64,000 bases of DNA from Isochrysis galbana (Eukaryota; Haptophyta; Isochrysidales; Isochrysidaceae): assembly GCA_018136815.1 (NCBI GenBank), contig CM030936.1, forward strand, positions 1,223,694 through 1,287,693, in the 5' to 3' direction. The position numbers and the translations under genes were made by a program. This document shows positions 10,018 through 19,707 of the stretch, piece by piece (within the stretch, counting starts at the first letter, position 1; the number at the start of each line of letters is the position of its first letter). The notes under the pieces were generated by a model. That model was not told where the DNA came from. It worked only from the letters and a program-made list of their open reading frames with translations, and searched no databases.

Positions 10018-10920
10018 ATGTCTCCTCCTCCGCAGCGCCACCCAGTGACAGCTGGCTGGCTCGCAGGAACCTTTGAGATTGTCTTCACCTATCCGCTCGA
10101 GTACATCAAGACCCAGCTCCAGCTGCAGCAACGCGCCTCACACTTGTACGCGGGCGCTTCGTCGGGCGGGTACTCGGGTGCCGTCCACTGCTTCTCGCGC
10201 ACCGTGAGAGAGAGAGGCGTGCTCGGGTTGTATCGCGGTGGGTCGGCGTGGGTCGTCTTTGCCGGGCCGCGCTCTGCGGTCCGCTTCGCCACCTTCCAGC
10301 AGCTGAGTACTTCGGCCCATGCGCACGGCTACTCGGGCAGCGGCGCGGACACGGTCTGCGGATTTTTCGCCGGTGTCGCTGAGGCCGCGCTCTGCCAGAC
10401 ACCGAACCAAGCCATTGCGATCAAGATGGTGCACGATCAGGCCCCAAACGGGCCTAACCGCTTCAAATCGTTCGCGCACGCTGTGCGTTGCATCCACGCC
10501 GAGGACGGGATATGGAGAGGCTTCTTCTGCGGAATCACGCCCGCGGTGGCAAAGGGTGCTGTGACCAATTGCATCCGCTTTTTTGGATACGGAGCAATCA
10601 CCCGCGCGATGAAATCGCAGCAGCCACCAGAGGATCGAACGCTACAACCGTGGCAGACGATGCTTGCAGGGGGGGTCGCGGGAGCCGTCAGTGCGGTGGT
10701 GAGCCAGCCGATTGACACGGTCAAAGCGAACATGATGGGGCTGGAGGCGAAGCACTTCGATTCCAGCCTCGGCTGCATGAAAGAGCTCGTGCGAGCCGGT
10801 GGAGTGCGGTGCCTCTTCAATGGAGTTGGCCCGCGAGCCACCCGCGTGTTTGTCGAGGTTGGCTTGCAGTTCACGATGTTTGACCTGATTGGCCGGAAGC
10901 TAGATGCATGGCTGCCCTAA
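10018..10920 (+). CDS. Mitochondrial carrier (SLC25), tricarboxylate/citrate type
   Basis: Single-exon gene of 300 residues, the usual length for the three-repeat SLC25 fold with six helices in the inner mitochondrial membrane. Carrier signatures are YPLEYIKTQLQLQ (repeat 1), CQTPNQAIAIKMVHDQ (repeat 2, degenerate) and SQPIDTVKANMMGLEAKHF (repeat 3). The KMVHDQ motif after repeat 2, the Asn/Pro-rich stretch after it, and DTVKANMMGLEA followed by FNGVGPRATRVFVEVG resemble the citrate carrier SLC25A1, which exchanges citrate for malate and exports acetyl units for lipid synthesis. Succinate-fumarate and related carriers share this layout, so the substrate is inferred. The start is the first ATG after the pyrimidine-rich leader. 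No introns are seen, unlike most neighbours. Confidence 0.88.
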   Translation: MSPPPQRHPVTAGWLAGTFEIVFTYPLEYIKTQLQLQQRASHLYAGASSGGYSGAVHCFSRTVRERGVLGLYRGGSAWVVFAGPRSAVRFATFQQLSTSAHAHGYSGSGADTVCGFFAGVAEAALCQTPNQAIAIKMVHDQAPNGPNRFKSFAHAVRCIHAEDGIWRGFFCGITPAVAKGAVTNCIRFFGYGAITRAMKSQQPPEDRTLQPWQTMLAGGVAGAVSAVVSQPIDTVKANMMGLEAKHFDSSLGCMKELVRAGGVRCLFNGVGPRATRVFVEVGLQFTMFDLIGRKLDAWLP

Positions 10921-12036
10921 GCGCAGCACAGTTTCAGGGTTGGCAGCCGCGTGACATGAAAAGTCTTCGCTACTCATGATTCTGCGCGCCGAATCCAGCT
11001 CATTTCCAAAACACAGCTGGCAACGCCGATCAAGGAGGATGGCGTCTCTACGATAGCGGCTCGACGCCGATTCCTTCATTCGAGAGCAGTGCACCTGTTC
11101 TTCAAGAACAACTGTAACTCATGTGTGCGAAAGCGTAAACATCCCACTAACCTTGGGGTGTACGGCGCGACAAGATCGCCACCAAGATGCGTTTCTTTCT
11201 GTTTTTGTACCCACAAATCCACGAGGGGCGCTTCGGTGGTTGGACGGATGGCAATTGCAATCGCGTGGATCGCCCATCATTAGTGGTCCAGCATCGGAGC
11301 ATCGGCATCTTTGGTGGCCCAGGGGCGCAATGGTAGTTGTAGTTGCGCGCTCAGCGGCTTCAAAGCAATAATAATTGAGTACCGATGTATACCGTACACC
11401 AATCGATGATGGACAATTGCAATTGATGCGCGCTTGACGCTTGATGCGCGACTCTCTCATAATGCAATACATAACCTAAGATTCAACAGTAGCGTACCAC
11501 TGCAGTGTCACTGTGTACGAACACTACTGTGGCGAAGTTGGGGAGGGGGGAAAGGCGAGCTACTACGAGAAAAGAAATTTTTATGTTTACGTGAACGCTA
11601 AAAATTCGGAATTGCGTACAACGACGGCGATGGCGGCCGTCGCTGCTTAGCGGCTGCCACGGCCATTTCAGGCGCGATGCACACAGGTGAGAAAGATGTC
11701 CCTAGCATCTTGACCGCAGGTGCGATGGATGCACGAACGGCTCGAATCGTGAACCCCCTTCGGTCCCCCATCCCAGCCGTCGCCATTGCCTTGCGCTGTC
11801 CGCGCTCGCGCGCGCGTTTGAATCGTCGCTAGGCAAGAAGCGTTCATTTGCTGGTCCCATCCTACTAGCATGAATACCTTCCCCTCCCAGTATTCTCTCC
11901 ATCTCATATTCACACCCACAATGTATACAACGACTACGAATAAGAAAATTATGCAACTGGGAATATGGGCCCCTTCACTGAGCCGCTGTCCGACTGTCCG
12001 ATACTGCACGCAGACGCAACAATAACATTATTGGTG
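10921..12036. other. Intergenic, nothing recognised
   Basis: Short overlapping frames only, none resembling a protein family. Composition is less GC-rich than in genes. No RNA gene or terminal repeat is evident. Confidence 0.4.
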
Positions 12037-12508
12037 CAAACCCCCCCTCTCCCTCTCCTCCACCTCTCCATTCTCCTCCACCTCTCTCCCTGCGGCGCGT
12101 CGCCATGCGGCGCGCCACGGCCTGCTCTCAGAGGGCCTTTGGGGGCTCCCAGAGCTGGCCAGCAAGCAAGGACGGCTCAGGGGCGGCAGTGGAGGTGGAG
12201 GCTTGCCGCACGCTGGCCATTGGCCATTGGAGCCTCCTAGCGGCCTCTGTATGCCTAGCGACCAGGGAAGGGGGGGGAAGTCAGCTCGAGGGCAGGCCGA
12301 GTATGGGCGTGGGAGTGCGAGTCGCGGCCCGCGCCCACGAAGGGTCTGGGTCGCTGGGCCAGGATGATGATTGCCCAGCCCCTGCCAGAGGCCAGAGGGG
12401 CGCAGGGGCTGAGGTTGATTGTACGGGCCCACCCCGGGGGGTGTCCGCGATGGAGTGAGGGGGGCGCGAGGCCCCCATCGACCCCCACTTATCAAAGTAG
12501 GTTGATAT
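12037..12508 (+). repeat. Dispersed repeat R1, copy 2 (5'-truncated)
   Basis: Begins at GCAAACCCCCC and runs through GCGGCGCGTCGCCATGCGGC, CAGCTCGAGGGCAGGCC, CAGCCCCTGCCAGAGGCC and GGGCCCACCCCGGGG to the family 3' end GACCCCCACTTATCAAAGTA. It lacks the first several hundred bases present in copies 1 and 3. 5' truncation is typical of retroposons. No flanking duplication was recognised. Confidence 0.75.
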
Positions 12509-12868
12509 TCTTAGGGCTTACTACTAACTACCGCCCTTCGCCCTACCAAAGCTAAAGGGGTTGGCAAGATCATTCGCCATTCGCTAGGTACGTTGAGTTA
12601 TCCGTCCTGAATCCGTCCGCCTATCGCCACACACATGGCTAGCTGCTAGCTCGCATATAGTCCGATGGTCGCGTCGCACTTGCAGGCCTACGGGAAATGC
12701 CGGTAGAGGCGTGTGCACACTCTCCGCCATCCATGACCGTGACGCTCTGCCGCAAGCCGTCAAAGCTCCCCGCCCCACCAGACAAGCAAACGTGCGTGCG
12801 ATTCAGACATTGGCCAGCGGCGCATAAATGACGAGTGCGCGGATACACCAATTCTGAAAAATTCGAGC

Positions 12869-13786
12869 TCATTGGTGATGCAAGGAAAACTTTGGGCCTA
12901 ATTGACTCTTGTATCCTGCCCATTGCTGCTGTGCGCCGTCTTGTCGAGGTGAGACGGCTGGAGCGTCCTGTAACTGCCCTAACTGAATATGCCGCTTGCC
13001 CTTGAAATCTCCCACGCCGAATGTTGTTTGCGATGCCACAATCTGGTTATCCTCGGCCGAGGTGCGGCCAAAGGCGCCCTCGAAAGCCGTCGGGTGGCGC
13101 TGCCGCGGCGAGCTCTGTGGTTGATACCCAGTTGTGGGCGCACGCGGCGAGCCCTGAGAGAACACAATGTCGTCGAGCTGCGAAATGGCCCTCGGTATAC
13201 TTGAGGACATCAACGAGTGCCTCCCCCTCACCTCATCACCAATCCTTTGAGTGGAGTCCCTGTTCGTCAGATTTCCTGGGTTGGTGGGGGCGAATGGGCG
13301 CTCACGGAGAAAGCCGCGCATCTCTAGGGAGGGTATCGGAAGCGTCATTCCGTCGTGTGATGGCTCGGCAATGGGACGTGAGGAGCCGGCCAGCGAATAG
13401 GCCGCCTGATGGCGGTTCGAGATCTGTGGCGCCTGCATCTCCCACTGCACAATGTCCTCGGGCTTGCGCCGCCCAATTTCGTACTTTGCCATATGATACC
13501 TCTGCGCCTGGTCGTACATGGCGTCTGCGTACTCGCGGCTGGTGACGCCGCTTGCCCCGTGGAAGGCGGCCCCTTGGCGCACGTGTGCGCCGCCCCGTCT
13601 GACCAATGTCCCCTCTATCTCGTGATTGAAGACGAGGGTGTCGATGGTGGAGGCGGTAGGCCCCATCCCCGCATCGTGAAGCATACGCACATGTGAGCGG
13701 CGGGGTGAGATATCTAGCAGCTTCATATCCCAGCGCGGGCTCTGGGTAATCCAAGGTGCCTCTGACTCGCGCGCTACCGCAGACAT
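12869..13786 (-). CDS. Uncharacterised protein, about 305 aa
   Basis: Single open frame with the first ATG at 13786. The protein begins MSAVARESEAPWITQSPRWD and is hydrophilic, with no membrane segment or signal peptide. It looks ordered in the first half (REYADAMYDQAQRYHMAKYE, RRKPEDIVQWEMQAPQISNR) and is Ser/Pro/Gln-rich afterwards (ISQLDDIVFSQGSPRAPTT). No family is recognised. The YxxAxYDQAxxYHxxKYExG stretch looks like an amphipathic helix. A 400-base pyrimidine-rich tract on the coding strand precedes the start, as for other real genes here. Codon use is GC-rich and balanced, unlike the repeat-derived frames nearby. Probably genuine; function unknown. Confidence 0.6.
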   Translation of the reverse strand: MSAVARESEAPWITQSPRWDMKLLDISPRRSHVRMLHDAGMGPTASTIDTLVFNHEIEGTLVRRGGAHVRQGAAFHGASGVTSREYADAMYDQAQRYHMAKYEIGRRKPEDIVQWEMQAPQISNRHQAAYSLAGSSRPIAEPSHDGMTLPIPSLEMRGFLRERPFAPTNPGNLTNRDSTQRIGDEVRGRHSLMSSSIPRAISQLDDIVFSQGSPRAPTTGYQPQSSPRQRHPTAFEGAFGRTSAEDNQIVASQTTFGVGDFKGKRHIQLGQLQDAPAVSPRQDGAQQQWAGYKSQLGPKFSLHHQ

Positions 13787-13799
13787 CGCGTACGCCAAA

Positions 13800-14150
13800 G
13801 AGGGAGAGGGGAAGAGATGAGGGAAAGGGGGGAGAGAAGGGGGGAGAGAAGGGGAGGGAGGGGGAGGGAGGGAGAGAAGGTATTGTAGGGCGTGGACGAG
13901 GGGGCAGTCTGTCGAGTGCCTCTGTTACGTGGAAAAGAAGCTGTAGAGAGTGAGAAAGAGATGCGAGGAATCCTCGCGGTAGCGAGGAGAAAGCGGGTGA
14001 GAGAGAGAGAGAGAGCCCTCCCTCCCCCACACCCCACACCCCCTCCTTCTCTTCTCTCTCTTTCCCTCTTCTCTACGTATGTCTGCCCTCTTCTGCTCCG
14101 TAGAGTAGAGCTATCCCCTTTTTCTCCTCTCTCCTCTCCTCTCTCCTCCA
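13800..14150 (-). promoter_or_regulatory. Pyrimidine-rich leader of the 305-aa gene
   Basis: GA-rich on the plus strand at 13798-13880 and 13985-14015, so CT-rich on the coding strand directly before the start. The region around 14040-14150 switches strand and is CT-rich on the plus strand. Confidence 0.4.
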
Positions 14151-14200
14151 CTCCCGACGCGTCGTCGGGTGAAACGTCTCTTTCGGCCGTTTGGCATCCT

Positions 14201-14264
14201 ATCCACCCAATCTCCAATCTATTCTTAGTGACATCCACCCAGTCTCCAATCTATTCTTAGTGAC
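14201..14264. repeat. Tandem duplication, about 33-bp unit, two copies
   Basis: The unit ATCCACCCA(A/G)TCTCCAATCTATTCTTAGTGAC occurs twice in tandem, immediately before the short R2 copy b. Confidence 0.7.
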
Positions 14265-14390
14265 TGCAATATGGCGAAGAAGGCGAATGTAGGATGAAGC
14301 GAGATTCTCCAACGGTGACTAGCGTACAAGGAGGGGGCATAGAAAAGTAGACGATTCCTAAAACATAAAGGTCGATCGCGGACGACACAA
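14264..14390 (-). repeat. Dispersed repeat R2, copy b (partial)
   Basis: Matches R2 copy c (31558-31772) through GAATGTAGGA, ACGGTGACTAG, CAAGGAGGG..CATAGAAA and AGGTCGATCGCGGA. It is truncated relative to copy a. Confidence 0.6.
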
Positions 14391-14650
14391 TCCCGATCCG
14401 TTTGGTAAAGCCTTTGGCGCCCGACGAGAAGTGGCGAGTGGCGATTTGACCCCGATGAATGAGTGACCATTGACCACTGACGAATTTGGCTGACCCATAG
14501 GCCATAGATAGGGTCTGAGGGCAATGAGGAAGGGACCACACCGGCGGTAGGTGCGGCGGAGGGAACGATTTCAAGGAGGCTGACGGGCTTAGGCCTCAGG
14601 CCCGTCAGCCACAGCCCGTCAGCCGAGCCCGTCAGCCTGTGAGATGCCTG

Positions 14651-15061
14651 CCCTAGATGGGAGATACAGGATACTGTATCTGGGGGAGGGGCCAGATACA
14701 GCTGTATCTACTGCATCAGGGGGAGCCCCAGACCAGGATACACACCACTTCTAGGCTTAAAATGACGATTTTACCATTATAACTGTGCTTCTACTGTTAA
14801 AAATAGGCGTTTTGCGCGTTAAAATAGGCGTCTTGCGAGTTAAAATTATCAGTTCACCGTATCAGTTCACCTCGAGCTGACAACTGATGTCAGTTATCGG
14901 TTGTCAGCAGCTTGGAGCGGGGAGAAAACAAAACATGCAGTCCCCTTCACTTTCTACAACCAAGGAAAAAATGCAGAAAATGAATGCTTGCTTGGGAGTT
15001 GACCCAGATACAGCCGTATCTACCGTATCTGGGGGGCCGATGGCCCGTATCTCCCATGTAG
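14651..15061. mobile_element. hAT-type MITE 'A', 411 bp
   Basis: Flanked by a perfect 8-bp duplication GATGCCTG (14643-14650 and 15062-15069). The ends are inverted: left CCCTAGATGGGAGATAC, right (reverse complement) CTACATGGGAGATACGGG. Both subterminal zones repeat the word AGATAC/GTATCT in both orientations (for example CAGATACAGCTGTATCT at 14693-14709 and CCAGATACAGCCGTATCT at 15004-15021). The interior has a repeated GTTAAAATAGGCGT motif and no coding capacity. Duplication length plus inverted ends identify a non-autonomous hAT-like element. Its ends are close to elements B and C below and unlike the full hAT at 3417. Confidence 0.88.
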
Positions 15062-15224
15062 GATGCCTGCTTCTAGGCAGGAGCCCATAGGCCACGGGCC
15101 GGTGGACCATTAGACATCAGACATTCAGCTCCGAGGCGACATCGCAGTGGGCTCGAAGTGCCCGAGGCGGCCCTTTCCCCTTTTCAGTCGCGATTGGAGC
15201 ACATACATGGAAAACCGGGCGTTT

Positions 15225-17647
15225 CACAACTAAGTTTATACTTGGTTGCGATGGAGCGCGCCGCCGCGGCTCCCCTCTCATTCGGCCCCCCCACCGAGGG
15301 CGGCCCCCATGCCCCCACGGACCAGTCGCTGGCGAAGCGGCCGCGTCCACCATCGGAGGCCGAGCAGGTGCGTGCGACCCCGGTCGCACCACACGGCCCG
15401 TGGCCCCGGCCACACCACTCACAGCAGCCATGCTGGCCCCCATCTTGGGGGGAAGCAGGCTGCAGGACACACAGCAAGAGCACCAGACAGGCAGGGCCTG
15501 CGCTCCATTGGGCATGCCTTATGGCAGAGGCCCCTCTCACCCCGGCGAGGGTCGCGCCGCCTCGGCGGAGCGACCCGCGGCCTGGTGGCCCTTATGGGCT
15601 CTGGACAAGCCCACACACCCGGAAGCAAAACAAATGGATCACACACCCACACTACGCCACACATCACGCAACGAGCACGACCAGGACAATGGGGCTAGGG
15701 CTCCTGCACTGGCAGACTCATATCAAAGCCCTCCAAACCAAATGGATACTGAACTACTTAAATGCACGAAAAGCGATCTGGAAGCACGCACTAGACGCAT
15801 GGTTTTGTCGTACCGGACTAGGGAGGGGCGCTGTCCTCTCCACGATACCAATAAAAACGCTCACGGGAAGCCTTAGGGGCAACCCGGCACTCCCGACCTT
15901 CTGGAGAGAGGCCCTACAAAACTTCAGAGACCTAGAAATCCAACCCTCATGGCTCTCGCGCGAAGGCGCTCTCTCACAACCCATATGGCACAACCCGCAC
16001 TTCCCCCCCCCCGCGATTCGCGCCGCATGGGCGCGAATGTGGGAGACATTGCAAGCGAACGTGATGCACAACGTGTTCAAAGGAGACGTCTTCACGACGC
16101 CCTATAGTAGGGAGGAGTGCTCGACCTATGTCGAACACCTCCCGGAGGTCTTCGTACACGAGGGCCGCACGATCCGTAAAGCGGAATTCCTGGACTCATG
16201 GGGCGCCGTGGTCGATCACGCGCGACAAATACTGGACAAGTCGTCGGAACACCCACCACCCGGCCCCGGAGAGAAGTCCAGACCGAAAGGAGTAGAGCCC
16301 CCCCAGGAGTCGGGGGAAACAAAACGGGAAGAGGTGAGAGTCTCAGAAGACGATAAGTACATCAAAAAACTCAACAACATATGGATTCACACAGACACCG
16401 ACTATCTCGGGGAGGTCTCCAGCACCGGGGACGTAGCGAGCGCCGAAGAAACACGACGCTACCACCCCCCGGCCCGATGGGAGAATGGATATAAAGGACC
16501 CAAGCACTTGGAATACCCACTAGCCGACGAGTACGCCATACAAAAAGGAAGAATTGCACTCGATGCGATCACGGTCTCCGACATCACAAAAGCCGAGCTC
16601 AAGGCCGCACGACGCAACGACCCCCAAACGACCAGAATAGCATGGGAAAAACGCCTAGACATCTCGAAAGAGGACTGGAAACACATAGCCAGGCTGTACA
16701 CCCTGCCGTTGCTAAAACACACGGACAAGCACCCACACTTCAAACACATCACCCACAGGAGAATAGGCACCAGAAACAGATTCTCGACAAGCACAACGAA
16801 CAAATGCAGGATGTGCAACCGATATCAAGAGGACTCGTGCCACCTAGCGTGGTGCCCGGCGACAAGGAAAATCTTCGACACCATAGACGCGATTGCTAAC
16901 TACACCCCGGAACAGAACAGGACCCGCAGACAGAAAACTAAAGACAGATTGTTCGCATACCCAAACGCGACCACCCCTGACAGTTTGAAAACCCTCTACA
17001 TAATAGCCTGGAGGTACATAATAAGGGACTTCTACAGAGTAGAATTCGAATCATACGAATATCACTACATATCTGTTTTAGAATCCACGTTAATAAGATT
17101 CACTACCCTGGTGAGGGGCCGTACCCCGTCGAACACTTACCGTCCAATGCGCACCCGCACGGCGGCCCAGGGTAGAAAACCTAAGATTAAAAAGCCAGCG
17201 GAGCTCAGCACCCCTATGTTTACAGAAGACGACAAAGGAAGACTAAGGATGAGCGACAACCTCAGCCTAGTGGCGAAAGCGATCGGCCTTGCCGAGAGGC
17301 TCGAATAAGCGCCTAAGTTGAGACACATCCCCCCCCCCCCCCGTTCTTAAGAGACCGCTCACGTAAACGAGCACGCCACGAGTGAGAGATACCCCATTAA
17401 CAACACAAAACCCTCACAACATCAACAAGAAACGGGCCACACAGAGGCACAGGAGGAAGGCGAGAAAAGTCCACTGAGGGCCGGTGCACCCCGCCCGCCC
17501 CAGCCCCCCCACAACCTGGGCCCCTATGTAGAGCACGAGGGGAGATGCCGCAAGGCGGGGAGTGAGGGAGAGGAAGGGATCTGGGCGTGGCTACAATGGC
17601 TAACCCAGTAGCCGCACGCGTGGCGCGAATATTAAAAGGTTTTTTTT
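15225..17647 (+). mobile_element. Internally deleted LINE (non-LTR retroposon), 2.4 kb, with 17-bp TSD
   Basis: Bounded by a perfect 17-bp direct repeat TGGAAAACCGGGCGTTT (15208-15224 and 17648-17664), the length expected for target-primed reverse transcription. The 3' end carries a T-run of 8-9 on the coding strand. The element starts CACAACTAAGTTTATACTTG just before the ORF. It carries the C-terminal end of a LINE polyprotein but no endonuclease and no reverse-transcriptase catalytic core, so it must have moved using proteins supplied elsewhere. The perfect duplication and intact frame suggest a recent insertion. Confidence 0.85.
15251..17308 (+). CDS. LINE-derived ORF: gag-like N-terminus fused to post-RT C-terminal domain
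   Basis: Open frame of 685 residues from ATG 15251. An upstream extension to 15158 crosses the insertion junction and is not part of the element. Residues 1-140 are Pro/Ala-rich and basic, like an ORF1 N-terminus; the first residues MERAAAAP resemble MERAATAP of repeat R3. After about residue 145 the sequence changes to GLGLLHWQTHIKALQTKWIL, the classic end of a LINE reverse transcriptase (GGLGLL...KALxxKW). A long C-terminal region follows, with a zinc knuckle CRMCN....DSCHLAWC (CCHC arrangement, about residue 520). The catalytic RT motifs, including the YADD-type box, are missing, indicating an internal deletion at about 15680-15690 that kept the frame. The protein might still bind nucleic acid. 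LINE origin is confident; clade is uncertain. Confidence 0.8.
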   Translation: MERAAAAPLSFGPPTEGGPHAPTDQSLAKRPRPPSEAEQVRATPVAPHGPWPRPHHSQQPCWPPSWGEAGCRTHSKSTRQAGPALHWACLMAEAPLTPARVAPPRRSDPRPGGPYGLWTSPHTRKQNKWITHPHYATHHATSTTRTMGLGLLHWQTHIKALQTKWILNYLNARKAIWKHALDAWFCRTGLGRGAVLSTIPIKTLTGSLRGNPALPTFWREALQNFRDLEIQPSWLSREGALSQPIWHNPHFPPPAIRAAWARMWETLQANVMHNVFKGDVFTTPYSREECSTYVEHLPEVFVHEGRTIRKAEFLDSWGAVVDHARQILDKSSEHPPPGPGEKSRPKGVEPPQESGETKREEVRVSEDDKYIKKLNNIWIHTDTDYLGEVSSTGDVASAEETRRYHPPARWENGYKGPKHLEYPLADEYAIQKGRIALDAITVSDITKAELKAARRNDPQTTRIAWEKRLDISKEDWKHIARLYTLPLLKHTDKHPHFKHITHRRIGTRNRFSTSTTNKCRMCNRYQEDSCHLAWCPATRKIFDTIDAIANYTPEQNRTRRQKTKDRLFAYPNATTPDSLKTLYIIAWRYIIRDFYRVEFESYEYHYISVLESTLIRFTTLVRGRTPSNTYRPMRTRTAAQGRKPKIKKPAELSTPMFTEDDKGRLRMSDNLSLVAKAIGLAERLE

Positions 17648-17664
17648 TGGAAAACCGGGCGTTT

Positions 17665-18405
17665 ACGCTAGAACTAGGAACCAAGCGCCAAGGCCAAGAG
17701 TTTTGTTTTCGTCCATCCTATCATTATCATTTTGTAGACATTAAGTTTATGGTTCATTTATTTGGACCCTATTTCGAGGGGCTCGTAGAGCACTCATCAG
17801 TGGCAGCGGCAGCTTATACGTTATACCTGTATATTCTGTATACCTTGACACAGCCATAGGCATAGGGCATAGGGCAGCGTGGGCGGCTCAACGTGCCAAA
17901 AAAAACCCTGAGGCCTAATGTCGCGGCCTCTTACGAACGCCCTCACAGCACCCACGAACACACCATCTCTCAAGACCCAAACATGCACACTCACCCGGAT
18001 GTATTCATTGTGGTCGCGTGTACCCTTGTGTCCTGCTTCCACCGCCACGTGTCCTGCCGTATCTAGCCTCCACGCATGCCTCGTGCTCTAGCCGTAGAGC
18101 TCCGCTGAGCTCTAGGTACCCGATGAGGCTCGAGAAATGGCAATAAGTTGTCAGGTGATGGGAAAGCAGACGTAAGTGGGCGGTGACGCGTTCCGGGCTC
18201 AAAACTAGACGGATTTGGCATAGTAGTGTCATAGTGCACGGCCCCGCGAGCCATCTTGCTGGAGAAGGGGCGCGTTGGCCGACCAGCTGCATAAAAACAG
18301 GCGCCGTGAAGTGTGAACTTGGCTTCTCCGATCGGTTCGGCCACACCAATAGAGCAAGACGGGGGCAACGGCCCTGCGCCGAGAGAGACCGCACTGCGAC
18401 GTTCA
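17665..18405. other. Intergenic between the LINE and the SOUL-like gene
   Basis: No clear gene. A 70-codon frame starting inside the target duplication (MENRAFTLELGTKRQGQEF) may be the pre-insertion reading frame of the target, but nothing identifies it. Confidence 0.35.
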
Positions 18406-19707
18406 CTATTCTCTCGCGCTCAACGGCTCCGCCTCGCACGGCGTGTCGAGAAGCACACCGACCTCATTGTGTTGTAGCAGGGACGGCACTGAGAGCCAAA
18501 CAGCCATCGCAATCTCGGCTCGGCGGTTGAAGCCCACCTTGGCGTCGTACGCCATCTGCATGAAAACGGGCTGTCCGTCCTGTCTCACCACGCTCAGGCC
18601 GTCTGCAGCAGCAGCAGCAGCAATCTTCTGCACGGTTGAGATCACGTTCTTATTGCTCGGGTCACCGCGGAGCGTGCGCACCGCCATCCGCATAGCGGGC
18701 CGTCGCACGTACTGGACCGACTGCGAAAGCACGTCCTGCGGCAGCTCCTCGGAGGCGCCGCCGTCCGGGTCAGGTAGGTCGGCAAGACTGCGGTCGGCGA
18801 AGTGCGTGGGCAGTGGCATGATCCACCGCCGGCGCTGGCCGACCTGCTGCATGCTACCCGGAAGTCGGGCGGTTGTGCGCGAGCGCTCGAGCATCACCGG
18901 CGCAACAGTAGAGTACCACTCAGAGCGCTTCACCGACCCGGTGAAGGCAAAGTGAGGAGGGAGCGGCGCCTGCTCTACCTGCAGAAGCTTCTGCGTCTCG
19001 ACCCACTCAGCCTGCACCGCGAGCATCGGAGGGACCGTGACCACCCGGTACTCACTGTTAGATGACTCGACCCACATTGGCACGTGCTCCGCAGTGGGCG
19101 AGTTCCAAAGAGAGAGGATGTCACGTACGCGCGGCGTGACCTGGTCGAAGAATATAGACTGGGGAGATCGGTGCCAATCCTCCGTGACCGCCGTGACCGC
19201 CGAGCGCCCGGCGTCGCTCTCAATCGTGAGCGTTGACTCTCCGAGCACGTTGATCTTCGAGCGCCACACGCTCGGCCATTCGAGCCCTAGGTTCCACTGC
19301 ACGCGCGCGACACCGGGGCGGACAGTGCTGGTCGAGAGCACGATTAGTGTCGGCGGCGTGCGATCCTCATTCGAGAAGAACTCGGCCGACGAACCCAGCT
19401 CGGAGAGGAAGCCGTCGGCTGAGTCGCAGCTCCAGAGAGGCGTGCTGACGCTCGCTCGCGCGGCGAGCAGCTGGCGAAGGGGCACAGCGTCTCCGCGCCA
19501 GGCAGTCGCGAGGGCCTGGCCGAAGGCGAGCGCGACTGCCTCCTCCTCCGCTGTCTGTGCCACCGCGACAGGCACCGAGGGCCCGCGGCGGAGAGGAGGC
19601 GGAAAGAGGGAGAGGGGGAGAGAGGGAGTGAGCGGCCGAGAGAGAGAGAGAAGGGCGCTGGAGCGGTGTGCGGCGCACGCGAGCACGAGTGCGATTGTAG
19701 CTCGCAT
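18406..19707 (-). CDS. DUF2358 (NTF2-like) plus SOUL-like protein, probably plastid-targeted
   Basis: Single exon, ATG at 19707, 433 residues. A hydrophobic start (RATIALVLACAAHRSSALL) followed by a Ser/Arg/Pro-rich stretch fits the two-part leader of secondary-plastid proteins. Residues of about 55-190 resemble the DUF2358/SnoaL-like fold, with FFSNEDRTPPTLIVLSTSTV, WNLGLEWPSVWRSKINVLGE and AVTEDWHRSPQSIFFDQVTP. The second half has SOUL heme-binding-family traits: EYRVVTVPPMLAVQAEW early, and MQMAYDAKVGFNRRAEIAMA at the end, comparable to the family's YD.P.T...RRNEV. Plant plastid proteins combine these two domains, which supports the assignment. The tetrapyrrole-binding role is inferred, and the SOUL half is divergent with a long insertion. 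A CT-rich leader on the coding strand precedes it. Confidence 0.65.
   Translation of the reverse strand: MRATIALVLACAAHRSSALLSLSRPLTPSLPLSLFPPPLRRGPSVPVAVAQTAEEEAVALAFGQALATAWRGDAVPLRQLLAARASVSTPLWSCDSADGFLSELGSSAEFFSNEDRTPPTLIVLSTSTVRPGVARVQWNLGLEWPSVWRSKINVLGESTLTIESDAGRSAVTAVTEDWHRSPQSIFFDQVTPRVRDILSLWNSPTAEHVPMWVESSNSEYRVVTVPPMLAVQAEWVETQKLLQVEQAPLPPHFAFTGSVKRSEWYSTVAPVMLERSRTTARLPGSMQQVGQRRRWIMPLPTHFADRSLADLPDPDGGASEELPQDVLSQSVQYVRRPAMRMAVRTLRGDPSNKNVISTVQKIAAAAAADGLSVVRQDGQPVFMQMAYDAKVGFNRRAEIAMAVWLSVPSLLQHNEVGVLLDTPCEAEPLSARE

Noticed and set aside
15158-15250. Upstream extension of the LINE ORF
   Set aside because: It crosses the 17-bp target duplication into flanking DNA; the element's own ATG is at 15251.
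17587-17859. 90-codon frame downstream of the LINE
   Set aside because: It spans the LINE 3' end and the target duplication, so its first part is element sequence; the remainder is unrecognised.
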